Positions 42,251 to 52,700 of a DNA stretch of 64,000 nt are shown piece after piece. The stretch lies in assembly GCA_016858145.1 (NCBI GenBank), contig JAEHOE010000002.1:1240001-1304000 (forward strand), written 5' to 3'. Both the position numbers and the translations under genes were made by a program. The notes under the pieces are model-generated. The model saw only the letters and a list, made by a program, of their open reading frames with translations, did not search any database and was not told where the DNA came from. The first letter of the stretch is position 1, and each line of letters opens with the position of its first letter. Origin of the DNA: Edaphochlamys debaryana. Lineage: Eukaryota; Chlorophyta; Chlorophyceae; Chlamydomonadales.

Positions 42251-44345
42251 TCGGACCCCGGAGCCGTGGCACCCGCAGACGTGCCAGTGCTAAGCCATCA
42301 AGCAGCTTGGCTACGACTGACAGTGCTGGAGCAGATTAATGATCGTAACACGCTGTGTCCACACCGGGCGAATTCACCGTGCCCTGTTGGAACTCAGAGA
42401 TTTTTGCTTGGGGTTAATGGCCGGATACCAAGTCGTCGCAGTAGCCCTCAAAGGAGACTGAGGCGCTAACGGCCTTCCCCAGCCGCAGCTTCTGCAACCG
42501 AGTGCGTAAGGGGACCGCGTTGGGGAAGCAGTGAAGGATGACACTCATAGGTAATGGGACTAGGTAGGACCGAGGAGGGACAGCGCGGCCGCAGTTCGTG
42601 TGAGGTGCGCGTAGGACTGGTTATGTTGGCGCGATGCTGTTTTGCGCTGTCCCTGGCTTGAGCGAAGGAGACCAATCAACAACTGCAAAGTGACAGCACG
42701 CAAGGGGGCCCCTTGCACGACTACGGCTTGTACGTCCATGAGCCGCACTTCGGCCGCCGCGCCCCCCGCCTCACAACCCCCAGCTAGGTAGAGCCGCCTC
42801 TAATCGCGCATCACATCATACGCTGAGCTGCTGGTGCCAGCACTGAAGTCACTGGTATCGGAAGGCGGCCAAGGGCAAGGGCGCAAGGCTGGCGGCATGA
42901 GGGCCACAGCGGATTGGCAAGGTACGCCTATCACGTTCAGTCCTCGGGCAGTTGACAGCGAGTTGTTCACCTGCATCAAGCCCCAGCAGCCAGCCTGCAC
43001 CTGCATTCCTGCACCACAGGATCCTATACCAAGCTCAATAACCTCGCCATGAACAATGGCCGCAGCGGGGCCCCGCCCCGCGGAACGCAGTCCACAGTCA
43101 CTACAGTTCCCTGAAATGCAACATACAGGATCCTTCCTGCATGAGGCCGCGTCACAACTAGGCACCCAGCCAAGCCTCCGAAATGAAAGACAAAGGCCCA
43201 CGAAGGAATACCCCGCGCGTCTAAGAGCCATCCTAGCATGCTAGTGGGTCCGCCGGTACCGGCCCCTCCACAACGACGAGAGTGGCTTTCCCGGCCAGAC
43301 CCTGAGAACCAACGCCCCAATGCATCCTCCAGGCGATCGAAAGGTCATGCAAAGCTGACACCGTTCACATTTATGCCGACCACCGCGAAGTACCTGGGTC
43401 TCGAGAACTGAACGTGCTTCTCCTTTCGACTCTGAATCCAACGCTCAACACTTTCGACACCGATTAATCTGGCTGGCCGACGGGCGCAGCCTTTGCTAAA
43501 CAAAACCACCCCTGCAAGGGAGGTCCTAGGAGCAAATGTTGACGTCTCATCCTCCTCGCGTGCCTGCTGTCAAACACGCCTGCCGGCTGCGACACCCGCA
43601 GCAGCACAGCGTCTCTCCCACACGCCACACTCCCCCTCCAAACAGAAACGACAAGCGCTGAAGGCACAGCACACCAGACTGAAGCCGGAAGTAAGGCGCT
43701 CAGCCACGCGCTGCTGCAAACGTAAGGAAACCTGCCTTACTCTGCGCGATTCAGCCAACCTTATTGCAGCCGGGCACACAAAGCGACGCGTTGCAATCGT
43801 GTCAAACTCCTTGCAACGAGGGCGCCGCCTGCGGCCTCCATCGCCCCGTGGCGAGCAGCTGAGGGCCGGTAGCAGGCATGCCTGCTGCAGAGCTGCTGCC
43901 TGGCACATCACATGGCGTCGCGAGGACGCCGTATTACCGCGTGACCGGAAGAATCTAGGTGCCGATTACGCAGACGCACTCGCCGACGCCGCGCAGTGGG
44001 GCGGGGCAAACACCCCTGCTCGCCCACGGAGCGTGCGGCGTGTGCCGACAGTGCGTCACCGGCATTGCACCCGCGAGGGACAATCCCACTCCCCAGGCGC
44101 TACCGCCCTTTCGGGCGCATCAATTGGGTTTGCGGGTGCGGGCTCTGGGAGTGATGGGGCCCGCCCCGTCTTCGTCGGGGGCAGCGCAACCGCCGCCACG
44201 ACCAAAAAGAACCGCCACGAGCCTCCTGCCGCAGCCACACACCCCGGGCGCCTGGCCGGGTATAGCTTCGGCTGCAGAGGAAGGGACGAGGCCTTGGGTT
44301 GGAGTGCCAGCCAAAACGCCGCCCGGCCGAGTCCACGACACGACA
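42251..44345. other. Upstream of the kinase; long stretch with no secure gene
   Basis: It should contain the kinase promoter just above 42250. A minus-strand frame near 43240-43030 reads PSWAFVFHFGGLAGCLVV and RILYVAFQGT, faintly like the segment before the active-site exon of class 3 lipases. It has no catalytic G-x-S-x-G and no splice-consistent partners, so I do not call a gene. Composition is lower in GC than in neighbouring genes. From about 43960 the DNA is the 3' flank of the gene at 44346. Confidence 0.4.
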
Positions 44346-45720
44346 CTACTCGGCCTGCGCGGCCAGAACCGGCCCCCGGTAGCCCTGCGCCCGGCGGATG
44401 CTGGCCAGGCTGCGGTGGTTCACCAGGCACGCGTCCCGCCAGTCCCGGCACTCGCTGCTGAGAGCCTCCACCCGCGTGCGCGCCTCCGACAGCTCCGCGC
44501 TCAGACGCGCCGCCGTGCGGCTCACGACCAGTAGGGCGGCGTGGGCGCGGTCCGTGCGCTGCTTCTCCGCGAGCAGGAGCGGCTGGGGCTGGCCGTGGGG
44601 CGCCGGGGCCTGCTCCACAGCAACCGCCTCAGCAGGAGCCGCCACCGTTGCAGTGGCGCCGGCCGGGGTGCCCTCGGCCCCCGGCTGAACCGGCAGCGCC
44701 TGGGGCTGGGGTGACTCGAGCGTGGGGAGCTCGAGTTCGGCGGCGTCAGCGAGGTCGGGGATGACGACGGCGCCGGGCCGGCAGCACGAGCTGCGCGTGA
44801 GCGCGTCGCCCGTGTGCTCGTGCGGGGGCGTGTTCAGGCGCAGGAGGGAGATGCGGGCATTGGCATCGGAGGCGTCAGCGTCGTCGTTGAAGCCGCATGC
44901 CGGCGGTGCCAGCTCCACAGCGGCGCACGCCGGATCCTCGGCGGCGGTGTCGGCTTGGTCCTCGGGAGGGGTCGAGGGCGGCGGCGGCTCAACCGCCGCC
45001 GACGAGGACGAGGTGAGGTGCACCAGCGCGCGGTGCAGCTGGCCGCCGAGGGCGTACGGCATGTTCGGGGTGCCGCAGCTGCTGATGGCGTGGTGGTGGC
45101 GCGTCATGGCGTGCGCGTGGATGGGCGACGCAAGGTCCGGCAGCGACTGCGCCAAGCCGGCCTGCGACTGCACCGCACGGAGCTGGTCGAGCTCGGACCG
45201 CATGCGCGAGAGGTGCTCGTCCTTCTGCTGCAGCTGTCGCACGAGGCCCTCGTTCACGCACTTCTGCTCGCGGAGCTGCTGCTCCAGCGCACGCACGCGC
45301 CTGTCAGACGAGGAGAGCTGAGAGAGCAGCGTGTTGACAAAGCCGGGGGTGCCGTGGAGAGCGGGGTTGACGTGCGTGGTGGGCTGGTACGAGGCAGCCG
45401 GCGCTGGCAGAGAGGTAGAGGAGAGACCGCCGCCCCCCGAGCCCCGCCCAGTCCGCACACTCGCAGGGGAGAAGAAGGGGTCGGGGTCATCCAGCCCCAG
45501 GTCGTCGAGGTTGTTGCTGCATGAGCGACGCGGTGGGGGTAGGTCGTAAGTCTCGGTAGCGCAGTCCTCTGCCAGCGAATCGAGCTGCGCCGCGATGAGA
45601 CCGAAGCCACTTCGAGGGCCATTTCGCAGCAGCGCGATGCCCGGCGTCACAGGGCTAGCGGTGATCAGCGAATCGCCAGCGCCGCCCGGCGTTCCAGGCT
45701 CGCCAAGCGAGAAGGAGCTC
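44346..45720 (-). CDS. Coiled-coil protein, 5' end missing
   Basis: One long open exon, with an acceptor-like CCCTTCGCAG just before 45720 and a stop at 44346-44348. Segment 1 is disordered, with SPVTPG and DDLGLDDPDPFF. Segment 2 (about 45290-45150) is a strong heptad coiled coil (RRVRALEQQLREQKCVNEGL, VRQLQQKDEHLSRMRSELDQ). A Pro/Ala-rich acidic linker follows, then a second helical segment near the C-terminus (RTAARLSAELSEARTRVEAL). Met is absent from the first part, so the true start lies in an upstream exon that I cannot find. The region immediately upstream is the repeat block from 45790, which may have displaced it. Function unknown; a scaffold or cytoskeletal role would be a guess. 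Confidence 0.6.
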
Positions 45721-45789
45721 CTGCGAAGGGGATGAGAACCGAACAACTTCAGTGTCTTACTTGTCGAGCAACCGCGGGCTCCGCAGCCA

Positions 45790-46345
45790 ACCCAAGTCCA
45801 AGAGCTCGACAAGGCCTAAAGAACGCGCTCGGGTGCAGGCGAAAAGACTCGACGGCGAGGCTGCTCAAACTCGCCAGCGCAAAATACCAGAAACGCCGCG
45901 CCCAGGAAGCCGGCCCTCAGGCCACGGCCCTAGTCAGCCCAGAACCTTGTGGACACCTTATGGACACAAGGCTGCCTGCGCTGGGCGCGCTGCTTGAAAG
46001 CCCTCGTGCATGGCGGGGGGGTTGCTCAACCGCACCTGGCAGGCGTGCACACTGCGTCGATGCCGTCCAGAAACTCGGCGTTGCTGCGATATCCGCTCAG
46101 CTGGATACTCGAGGACGTCCACAGAACGCCAGCGCCATGAGCGGCAGAAGCCGAGTCAGAGGCAGAAAGGCACTCCCGTCCGCTGCGGCCATGGGAGGAC
46201 GCATAAGAGTCTTCCAGGGGCACACACAGCAGCCCCAGGGGCACGGGGAGGCCTGGGAAGCGTTGCGAGCCCTTGCTGCAGCCCCCTGCCGCGCACCTCG
46301 GCTCGAAGGCGCTGGAAGCAAGCTGGGAGCTCAAGCCAGGGCCCT
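45790..46345. repeat. Repeat segment A (forward)
   Basis: It recurs inverted at about 48650-49190. Shared landmarks are GCGAAAAGACTCGACGG, the block around 46110 (CAGCTGGATACTCGAGGACG) and 46300-46330 (GGCGCTGGAAGCAAGCTGGG). An open frame runs through both copies and is conserved in sequence (CSTAPGRRAH, GVAAISAQLDTRGRPQNASA), so it may once have been coding, but I recognise no family. Confidence 0.8.
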
Positions 46346-46830
46346 GGCCCGTGAGCATGCTACTGTGCCCGTGTCCGCGGTCGACGTGCGCGCTACTCCC
46401 AGGCCAAAGGGGACTGGCGCGGTATCGAGACGCGAGCCTGAGCAAATGCCGTGGAAGCGACGTTCTTGCTATCGAGCTGTTCTATAAACCGCTATAAGGT
46501 GTGGTCGTGGTGGCCGTTCTGTGTGCGGGCGTGGAAAGAGTATGTGCGGCAATGTGCATGTGCCCCCCGATACGGTGCGTATCAGGGGTTGATGAGAGCG
46601 CGGCAGGCTGCCCGCGCCTCGCTCCAACCTCACGCGTTAGAGCTTGCGACCATATGCACACAACGCGAGGCCTGTGGGGTTTTGGCACGGTCCCGGCGGG
46701 CCCGCGCTGCGCACCTGACCGCTTTACGTAGCCCTTCGTCCTCCCGAGCGCGCTGCAGACCGCATATCGGGCTTGACTCAAGCATTCATAATCCGTCGCT
46801 TCGAGCTAGGCGCGTACAGCGCAGGCGTTT
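46338..46830. repeat. Repeat segment B, first copy
   Basis: It recurs in the same orientation at about 49220-49740. Both start at CCAGGGCCCTGGCCCGTGAG and share GAAGCGACGTTCTTGCTAT, a TATA-like TTCTATAAA and GATACGGTGCGTATCAGGGG. The second copy has small insertions and deletions. Confidence 0.85.
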
Positions 46831-48590
46831 CGGCGAGAGTTCCGGCAGGGTTTGTCCCGCACGCTCGGACCCGTCCCGTTGTCCTGCTTGCGCTCGGCGA
46901 CTTGAGCGTAATGCAACACACGGCCATTGCAAGTGTGACTTGGACACGAAAAGGCGACGGCTACACAGCACAGCCAGGCTAGACCGCTAGAGCGCTGGCC
47001 TTTCACCAACTGCAAGTCAAGGCCGTCACATGCCGTGCCGGCCATTGACACTCCCGCACCATGTCTTCTTGGCGATTCCTCTTTCATCTTCCTCCTCTCG
47101 GAGCCATGAAGCCGGGTAGAGAGGTTGAGGGTACCGGCCGGCACCTAGAGGGCGAGCTGGAGCCCGGCAGGGGGGCTGGCGTGGGCTGGCGTGCTGGCTC
47201 CTATGCATACTAGCGTGCCCAACCCTTACTCCGGACTCTCCGGTGCCACGCGTTCAGGGTTGGCGTTGTCGATAGTACAGGGGTCAGGGGTCCTGACAAG
47301 TGACAACTGCACAAGCACTCGTGGCAGCACTCGTGGGCCCTTTCGGAGTGCGTCTCCTCAAACCTGCACTTCTGCAGGCGGACACTGCACAGGTGAACCT
47401 GACGTAAGGCACCTGAAGAGCCTAGGTTGGGGCTACAAGATGGCCCAAGGCGCCAACCAGGGCCCCCAGGGCCCAAGCCAGACGTCCGTTCGTCTTAACC
47501 TTCTGCCTGCAGGGCAGACAGGTGCCTGCAACCCTTGCCCATAAACGGCCTCAGCCCCGTCGGCAACCGCACTCCGTCCGCAGCTCCGGAGTCCGCACCC
47601 TCCATTCCCTGCCTGCCTGGCCGTCCTTCCTCTCCTGCCCAGCCACGAGCAGCATTGTCATCCGTAAGGTCTCCTTTACCCACAGGCGACTACGTTCTAG
47701 GAGCAGCGGGATTTACAAGGCGTGCCATGTGCGGTGCTGTGCGCCGACCACGCTGTGGCCCATGCCTGCTCTGCCTCCAGGCCCCCGCCCAGCACCATCA
47801 CCTGGCAGAGCCCCGGTGCCTGCTCACTTGCCTGACAGAACGCTACCTGCAAGGCCAGTAGCTGCGTCCGCGTCCGCTCATCACACATCAACCACCTCCC
47901 CTGCTCGCATCACCCTCAGCGATGTGATGTGTCCGGCCCCATCTGCCCCGCCGTCGCCCGCCCCTCAACCCTCGTTGTGATTGTTGCTCCCCAGCCTCTC
48001 CTGCCGCAGTGCCGCTGGTACCTCAACACATCGCGGTACGCCCTGCTCCTCCTCTTGCTACCCGGCCCCTGTCCCGAGCACCCTACCGACACGCCGCCGC
48101 AGCCTCGGCCCCCTAGCCCACCGCCGCGCTGGCGCCAGTGCCAGCGCCGGCGCTCTTGTCCGCTGCGGCCCTGCCCGCGGCCTTGCGCCCCTCAACCCTG
48201 GCTGCCTCCTGCACTCCGGGGAAGAGGCTCAGGGCGTACACCGCGTGTGCGACCGGCACCACAGCCAGCCCGACCTGGCGACAGAGGGCAAGCGGTGGTG
48301 TGGGTTGAGTTGCCCGAGGGTCACGGTAAGAGGTGTCGTCGGTGTTAGTAAGCGCAGGCCAGGATCGGTATCGCATCGCGTCGCAGCCCCCAACCCAACT
48401 GATGGCTTTAGTACGACTACTCCTCACTATCTGCAGCATCCGGCGCCCTTCGCCACATGCTGGATGGAGCCCCCGTACGACACGCACAGCCACATCCGTA
48501 CACACGATCCGTACAGGCCTGCGAAGCGCGCCGAGCCTTTGCTGCCCTTACAGCCCTCCTGCTTGCAGCCCCTTACCGCAACCCGAAAGC
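46831..48590. other. DNA between the rearranged repeats; possible gene fragments
   Basis: Minus-strand exon-like pieces occur: one ends at a stop at 48115-48113 and reads VGLAVVPVAHAVYALSLFPG then AARVEGRKAAGRAAADKSAG after a CGCCAG acceptor; another near 47870-47800 reads RTQLLALQVAFCQASEQAPG before GTGATG. They could be the last exons of a small membrane-associated protein. I cannot link them into a model and name no function. Confidence 0.3.
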
Positions 48591-48649
48591 ACTGGAAGCA
48601 CGCTGGGAGCTCAAGCCAGGGCCCTGGCCCGTGAGCATGCTGGAGGGCT

Positions 48650-49190
48650 TGAGCTCCCAGCTTGCTTCCAGCGCCTTCGAGTCGAGGTGCGCGGCAGGGG
48701 GCTGCAGCAAGGGCTCGCAACGCTTCCCAGGCCTCCCCGTGCCCCTGGGGCTGCCGTGTGTGCCCCTGGAAGACTCTTGTGCGTCCTCCCCTGGCCGCAG
48801 CGGACGGGAGTGCCTTTCTGCCTCTGACTCGGCTTCTGCCGATCATGGCGCTGGCGTTCTGTGGACGTCCTCGAGTATCCAGCTGAGCGGATATCGCAGC
48901 AACGCCGAGTTCCTGGATGGCATCGACTCGGTGTGCACGCCTGCCAGGTGCGGTTGAGCAACCCCCTGCCATGCCCGAGGGCTTTCAAGCAGCGCGCCCA
49001 GCGCCGGCAGCCTTGTGTCCACAAGGTTCTGGGCTGCCTAGGGCCGTGGCCTGAGGGCCTAAGCTTCCTGGGCGCGGCGTTTCTGGGGTTGCGTGGCGAG
49101 TAAAAGCAGTCCTCCTCACCGTCGAGTCTTTTCGCCTGCACGCGAGCGCGTTCTGTAGGCCTTGTCGAGCTCTTGGACCTGGTTTGGCTG
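48650..49190. repeat. Repeat segment A (inverted copy)
   Basis: Reverse complement of 45790-46345 with scattered differences. It is bounded on both sides by the same CCAGGGCCCTGGCCCGTGAGCATGCT word (48617 and 49228). On the left side the flank is itself a hairpin: GCTGGGAGCTCAAGCC at 48604 pairs with GGCTTGAGCTCCCAGC near 48647. Confidence 0.8.
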
Positions 49191-49219
49191 AGTCTACAAG
49201 TTTCCTACTCAGCATGCTC

Positions 49220-49737
49220 ACGCACGTGCCAGGGCCCTGGCCCGTGAGCATGCTACTGTGCCCGTGTCCGCGGTCGACGTGCGCGCTACCCCCGGGCCCA
49301 AGGGGACTGGCGCGGTATCGAGACGCGAGCCTGAGCAAATGCCGTGGAAGCGACGTTCTTGCTATCTAGCTGTTCTATAAAGGCTATAAGGTGTGGTCGT
49401 GGTGGCCGTTCCAGTGGAGAAAGAGCTGTGTGCGGGCGTGGAAAGGATATGTGCGGCAAGTGTGCATGTGCCCCCCGATACGGTGCGTATCAGGGGTTGA
49501 TGAGGAGCGCGGCAGGCTGCCCGCGCCTCGCTCCAACCTCACGCGTTAGAGCTTGCGACCATATCCACTAAACGCGGGGCCTGCGGGGCTGTGGCACAGT
49601 CCCGGCGGACCCGCACTGCGCACCTGGCCGCTTTACGCAGCCCTTCGTCCTCCCGAGCCGCCCGCCTACCGCATCACATCGGGCCTAGATCTATGACACT
49701 AACTCGTTTATCGAGCGCTTCGGGTTTGTCCCGCCGG
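49220..49737. repeat. Repeat segment B, second copy
   Basis: Direct repeat of 46338-46830. It ends against the 3' end of the HUN-domain gene; the last bases before 49738 no longer match. Confidence 0.8.
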
Positions 49738-52700
49738 CTAGGACCCGTCCCTTTGTCGTACACCCACAAAGTGCCGTACCTTGGCCATGGCATCCCGCAT
49801 GGGCTGGCTCCGATCAGCTCCGGGCGGCCATGCGACCCAGCGCTTCTCGATGGCCGTCCGCACCATCTCGCTCACGCGGGCCCCCTTGGGCCCGGCCAGG
49901 CCCAGCGCCTTGAGGCAGGCCCGGGCGGTGCGGTTGGTCAGCGCCGACAGGGCCCGCTCGACCTCGGTTCGGTCGCCCCCGTGACGCTCGACCGCCTGGG
50001 GGGTGGTGTGCAGGGGCAGAGGAGGGCAGGTTTGATGGGGATGGCACGGATGGGCAGGGGCAGAGGAGGGGCAGGCGCGGATCCTCCGGGACGGCAGGGT
50101 GGATGTGGAGGCCGAGGACGGGGAAGATACGGTAGACGCGGGACGCGGACTTGCAGCCTTCGTGAATAGCGCTGTACGGCTATACGGCAAAGTCACGGAA
50201 GGCGAGTTGCTCCAGAACGTTGCCCCATGCGTTGAGAACAGGACTCACCTCGTACACCTCCTGACACTGCTGCTCCTCCTCCTCGGGGCTGACCTCCACC
50301 GCGCCGGCCGTCGGCTGGCTGGCCGGGCCCCCGGCGTCACCGCTGGCGGCCGTCGCCAGGGTGAAAGGCACCGGCGCGCCGGCCTCCCGCGCCCGGTCGG
50401 AATCCCCGTCCTTCCCTGCGCCGCCGCCGCCTCCACCCGCGGCAGCGGCGGCCCCCACGGGCGCCGGAGATGCGCCCGCGCCCGCCCCGGCGGCGCCACG
50501 TGCTTGCTTGGGCGCGGGCTTTGCGTCGGGCTTGACGGCTGACGTCACGTAACGGTTCTCGCCCACGTGTACGACGTACGGCGGTACGGCGGCGCGGTTG
50601 ATGCTGCGGCGAATCTCGTACAGCAGCGGGTCCTTGCCCTTGCCCGGGTGGTGCGAGAGGACGAAGCCGCGTTCCCGCGCTGTCGCGGCGACCTCCGGCA
50701 GCTTGATGGGGTCAGTCGCGTAGGACAGCACCTGGTGGTGGGGTTCGCATGTCGCAAAGTGCTGATGAACACAAGTGGCCAGCAACGGATGGGAGATTTC
50801 TGCCAGCGTAGGCAGTCTGGCGGTCTGGAACGGCCCTCCTCTTTGTTGAGACGCCACTGGCTCCCCTTTCCTCCATCTCTTCCTACCCCACTAGACGGAG
50901 AGCGCACGCCACGGGGGGCCCACCTTGAGGGCCAGCAGCGCCCAGGGGTTGTCCCTCAGAGCCGCCACCCCCTTGTCCCATTGCTCCAGGGAGGCACCCG
51001 GGCGGGCGGCGAGCGCGGCCTGGGGGTGCGGCGGGGGGGGGGGCGTTGAAGGGTGCGGCGCGGCGTTGGGTCTGAGGAGGTGATGTGTATCCTTTGGGAA
51101 CTGTACCGTATTGAAGGTCAGTGGCTGGGGCTGCGGGTTTCGACCGAGGGCCTGTAGGTGAATGGGATCGGTGTGTGCCTCTAGGGGATTGGGATGGGTG
51201 TGTGGTGTGGGTCCTGTACCGGCTGACCAGGGCCCATACCGGGCCCAAGGCCGTGAGGCTGGGCTGCTGGACTCGAAAGGAGAGGACTACCGCTATGTTT
51301 GCACAGGCTCACGGGCCCCTACCCACCCGGCACTCTGCCAGCTGTCGCTCCAGGTCGGCCTCGGGCGGCCACGCCCACTGCGGCCCTGCTGCTGCAGCGG
51401 CGGCCGCCCCGTCCCGCTCCTCGCCCGCCTGCGTGTCTTGCCCGCCGCCGTCCGTGTCATCTCCCGCGGTGGCGCCAGCAGCGGCCACGGCCGCGGGGGC
51501 TGCGCATGCGGTGGTGCAGGTGACAGCAGGCGTTGGTGGTCACAGAAGGGCGTGGGCACAGGCAGTTTGTACGATGAACGGTAACATGGCGGCAAGGTTC
51601 GGATGCACAGGCCGCGGCGACGGGGAGCTCTTGAGGTGTGCAAGACAAGGAAGGCGTACATGTCGCGCAATCTGCACCAACCGCAAGTCCGCAGCCCAAC
51701 CAACGCTCACCTACACCAGCAGGCGCGGGCGACGGAGGCGGCGGCGCTGCGGCGGCCGCCGCTGCCGCGGCTGCCGTCCCCGCCCCCGCCGCTGCCTCCT
51801 CCGCGCCCCCGGCCGCCCCTGCGGGCCCCGACCGCTCGCCCGGCCCGCGTTTGCGCTGGCCCCCGGGTCGGTGGCTGCCGGACGCCAGAGCGCGGCGGAG
51901 CAGGGCGAGGTCCAGATCCTCCTGTGGGTCGTAATGGTTCGCAACGTGATTGGCCGTGCAGCCGAGGGGCCGAGTGCGAGGCAGTAACTAACAACAAACC
52001 TAAATGACGGTTGAGGGCAACCCGGTTTGGACATCTCCACCCCGCCCCACCTCCTTGGCCAGCCCTGCCAGCATCGTCCTCGTGCTGCCCTTTCCCCCTT
52101 CCCACCCCCACGCGTCACAAAACACACACGCTCTCCCCCTGCCCCCTCAACCCCCCGCTTCCCACCTCCCTGGCCAGATCCGCCAGCATCGTCTCGTCGT
52201 CCTCTTGCTCCCGCTTGAGCTTGGGCCGCAGATTTAGGTAGGCGCGCAGCTTGCTCTCCAGGGCGCTCAGGGCGGCGGCCGACTGGCTGGCGGAGGGCGG
52301 CTCGGTGAACTCTTCGTCGGAGGAGTGGGAGCCGGCGGCGGCGGCCGTGGCGGCGGCGGCTGTGTAAGGTGGAGAGGGAAGGGGACGGGGACGTGGGTGG
52401 ATGCGGTTGGTCGTGATGCATTGAAGAAAGGACAGCAGAGGGGCATGTGCCGTGCTCGCTCGCTGCCATACAGCACAGCACCGCGCAGCACGCCGCGCAC
52501 CGACCTGCCTCCGCCGCCGCGGCCTCGGCGGTTAGCTTCTTGAGCGCCTTTGACGCCTGCACGAGCTCCGCGGCCTTCTTGGAGGCCTTGCGGGCCACAG
52601 CTTCCCGCAGCTCCTCGGGCACGCGGCCGCCGCCCCGGCTGGCGGCGACCACGGTCGGGGCCGCCTCCGCCAGCGCCGCCGCCACCTGTGCGGGCGTGCC

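Noticed and set aside
43024..43320. Lipase-like text (RILYVAFQGT) on the minus strand
   Set aside because: Too short, no catalytic G-x-S-x-G, no splice-consistent neighbouring exons.
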